Under the pieces are notes generated by a model that searched no databases, was not told where the DNA came from, and worked only from the letters and a program-made list of their open reading frames with translations. The translations under genes were made by a program, and so were the position numbers. Of a DNA stretch of 25,338 bases, positions 24,144 through 25,338 are shown piece after piece. The stretch comes from Dialister sp. CAG:486 (lineage in GTDB: Bacteria; Bacillota; Negativicutes; Veillonellales; Dialisteraceae): the NCBI GenBank assembly GCA_000434475.1, contig FR879594.1, forward strand, positions 1 through 25,338, written 5' to 3'. The number at the start of each line of letters is the position of its first letter. Positions within the stretch are counted from its first letter, which is position 1.

Positions 24144-24680
24144 ATGAAACTGCTGCTCGAATTATTTCTTATCTTTGCCAAAATGGGCGCCGTCACCTTT
24201 GGCGGCGGGTACGCGATGCTGCCGATTCTCCAGCGCGAGATCGTAGAGAACAAGCACTGGGGCAGCGAGGAAGAGCTGATGGATTACTATGCCTTGGGGC
24301 AGGTCACACCCGGCATGATCGCGGTGAATGTCGCGACCTTCATCGGCTGCAAGCTGAAAGGCTTCTGGGGCGGCGTCTTCGCGACGCTCGGCGTCATCAC
24401 CCCGTCCATGATCATCATCACGGTGATCGCGCTCTTTCTCACCCAGTTCGAAGAGAATCCCTATGTCATTCACGCCTTCGCCGGCATCCGTGCCTGTGTC
24501 TGCGTCCTCATTCTGGACGCCGTCGTGAAGCTCGGCAAGAAGTCGATCAAGGATAAGCGCACACTTGCGATCTTTATCGGCATCCTTCTCATCGCTCTCT
24601 TCGCTCCCTTCTCTCCCGTCTTCTCCGTCGTCCTTGCCGGCATCGCAGGATACTATCTGATGCCGCGGACAACGAAGTGA
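24144..24680 (+). CDS. CHR-family (chromate transporter-like) protein, first half
   Basis: A 178-residue membrane protein with one CHR domain, the short-chain form that works as a pair. Signatures: FAKMGAVTFGGGYAMLPIL near the N terminus, QVTPGMIAVNVATFIGCKLK (about 53-72), and FWGGVFATLGVITPSMIII, with five or six hydrophobic stretches. Start ATG follows AAAGGAG. The paired gene starts at 25099, 418 bp further on, instead of directly adjacent as usual for such pairs. Members are annotated as chromate transporters, but many have no shown chromate role; the substrate here is unknown. Confidence 0.88.
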   Translation: MKLLLELFLIFAKMGAVTFGGGYAMLPILQREIVENKHWGSEEELMDYYALGQVTPGMIAVNVATFIGCKLKGFWGGVFATLGVITPSMIIITVIALFLTQFEENPYVIHAFAGIRACVCVLILDAVVKLGKKSIKDKRTLAIFIGILLIALFAPFSPVFSVVLAGIAGYYLMPRTTK

Positions 24681-24765
24681 GACGTGGTGGATGTGGCACA
24701 CCATTCATAAAGCGCCCCCCATCCCCCTCACGATATCATGCAGCTTATTTGGCATTTGTATAAAA

Positions 24766-24906
24766 CTCTGCGGCGCTTAGGGAAGCACTGATTCAATCGC
24801 TGTCAGATTGAATCAGCGTTTCCTTAGATCCTTCGACTCAGTTCTCATATTTTCAGATGATCCATATGTTCTAACATACGACGTTTTTCTCCGCTCAGGA
24901 TGACGA
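24766..24906 (+). repeat. Module d copy carrying a 45-bp mini-MITE
   Basis: Same sequence as 21903-21996 (CTCTGCGGCGCTTA, then GATCCTTCGACTCAGTTCTC, ATATTTTCAG, ACATACGACGTTTTTCTCCG, CTCAGGATGACGA) except that 24780-24824 plus a TA duplication is inserted after GCGCTTA. Confidence 0.85.
24780..24824. mobile_element. 45-bp deletion derivative of the MITE
   Basis: Left end GGGAAGCACTGATTCAATCG and right end TTGAATCAGCGTTTCCT match the ends of the 161-bp copies; the interior is gone, leaving a short GCTGTCAGA bridge. The arms pair as CTGATTCAATC/GATTGAATCAG. TA occurs on both sides (24778-24779 and 24825-24826), and the uninserted version of the site at 21914-21916 has a single TTA. Confidence 0.8.
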
Positions 24907-24938
24907 GAGACGCCGCACCTTCACTCCTCACTTCCACC

Positions 24939-25078
24939 CCCTAATCCCTAGTCCCTAGTCACTAGTCCCTAGTCACTAGTCCCTAATCACTAGTCCCTAG
25001 TCACTAGTCACTAGTCACTAGTCACTAGTCACCAGTCACTAGTCACCAGTCACTAGTCACCAGTCCCTAGTCACCAGT
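24939..25078 (+). repeat. Twenty-unit heptamer array before the second CHR gene
   Basis: Twenty consecutive 7-bp units without a gap, all fitting C-M-C-Y-A-R-T: CCCTAAT, CCCTAGT, CACTAGT, CACCAGT. CACTAGT is commonest in the middle, CACCAGT towards the 3' end. The array stops 3-6 bases before AAAGGAG of the gene at 25099. Too short and uniform for CRISPR; no spacers. Confidence 0.9.
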
Positions 25079-25098
25079 CACCCAAAGGAGCATCCATC

Positions 25099-25338
25099 AT
25101 GATCTGGCTTTCCATGTTTTGGGAATTCTTCAAGACCGGTCTCTTCGCCGTCGGCGGAGGGCTTGCGACACTTCCCTTTCTCTATCATATTTCTGAACGT
25201 ACCGGATGGTTCAGCGCAGAAGACATCGCGAATATGATCGCGATATCAGAGTCCACCCCGGGGCCTTTGGGCGTCAATATGGCGACCTACGCCGGATTTC
25301 AGGCGCTTGGCATCCCGGGCGGCATCTTCACGACGCTC
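25099..25338 (+). CDS. CHR-family transporter, second half (partial)
   Basis: The first 80 residues of a second CHR-domain protein, cut by the window end. FFKTGLFAVGGGLATLPFL is the N-terminal glycine-rich motif and SESTPGPLGVNMATYAGFQ the second signature, matching QVTPGMIAVNVATFIGCK in the first gene. ATG follows AAAGGAG at 25084-25090. Together with the gene at 24144 it should form the two-subunit short-chain CHR transporter. Confidence 0.88.
   Translation, partial: MIWLSMFWEFFKTGLFAVGGGLATLPFLYHISERTGWFSAEDIANMIAISESTPGPLGVNMATYAGFQALGIPGGIFTTL

Noticed and set aside
24939..25078. CRISPR array
   Set aside because: Units are 7 bp, contiguous and without spacers; no cas genes are near.

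Overview
This looks like chromosomal DNA from a moderately GC-rich member of the Bacillota, probably class Negativicutes. That placement is my inference from AddA/AddB instead of RecBCD, a tRNA-sensing T-box leader, strong AGGAGG-type ribosome binding sites and the tig-clpP-clpX order. No rRNA, tRNA or CRISPR array was recognised. Almost every gene is a housekeeping or transport gene. The unusual material lies between the genes.

Layout: (1) 54-1310, an SstT-type serine/threonine transporter (minus). (2) 1419-4223, a methionine T-box leader followed by a cystathionine lyase/synthase-family enzyme and a PatB/MalY C-S lyase, a sulfur amino acid operon controlled by uncharged tRNA-Met. (3) 4448-5355, tatA-tatC (minus), diverging from 5760-6920, an HD-domain protein with a clear twin-arginine signal and so a probable substrate of that translocase. 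(4) 7179-8351, an MFS exporter. (5) 8678-16548, addB and addA (double-strand break repair), separated by about 600 bp of repeats. (6) 17145-17972, an orphan amino-acid-binding lipoprotein. (7) 18198-19505, a second MFS symporter. (8) 19873-23652, clpX, clpP and tig (minus). clpP is broken in frame by a 37-bp imperfect tandem duplication just after the catalytic serine, and tig carries an extra C-terminal SAP/HeH-like segment. (9) 24144-25338, two half-size CHR (chromate-family) transporter genes, the second cut by the window edge.

Intergenic DNA: nearly every gap is a mosaic of dispersed modules that recur in both orientations: (a) tandem 7-bp repeats of several families (CACTAGT/CCCTAGT, TAGGGAT, ATTCCTC, TAATGTC, CCCTGAA), reminiscent of the short tandemly repeated heptamers of cyanobacteria; (b) a module around TTCGGGCATCGCCCCATATA and GCGGCGAAGCCGCC; (c) a module around AGCACGCCCCACGGGCTAAC; (d) a module around GATCCTTCGACTCAG; and (e) a 161-bp palindromic MITE-like element in two full copies and one 45-bp deletion derivative. 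The derivative sits in a copy of module d whose empty site is also in the window, showing a TA target duplication. One full MITE copy supplies the last codons and stop of the binding-protein gene, and other repeats reach into the 3' end of an MFS gene and create a spurious N-terminal extension of addA.

The best candidates for something undescribed are the MITE with paired compensatory changes, the heptamer mosaic, the Tat-exported HD protein beside tatAC, the extended trigger factor and the clpP duplication. The last may be an assembly artefact.
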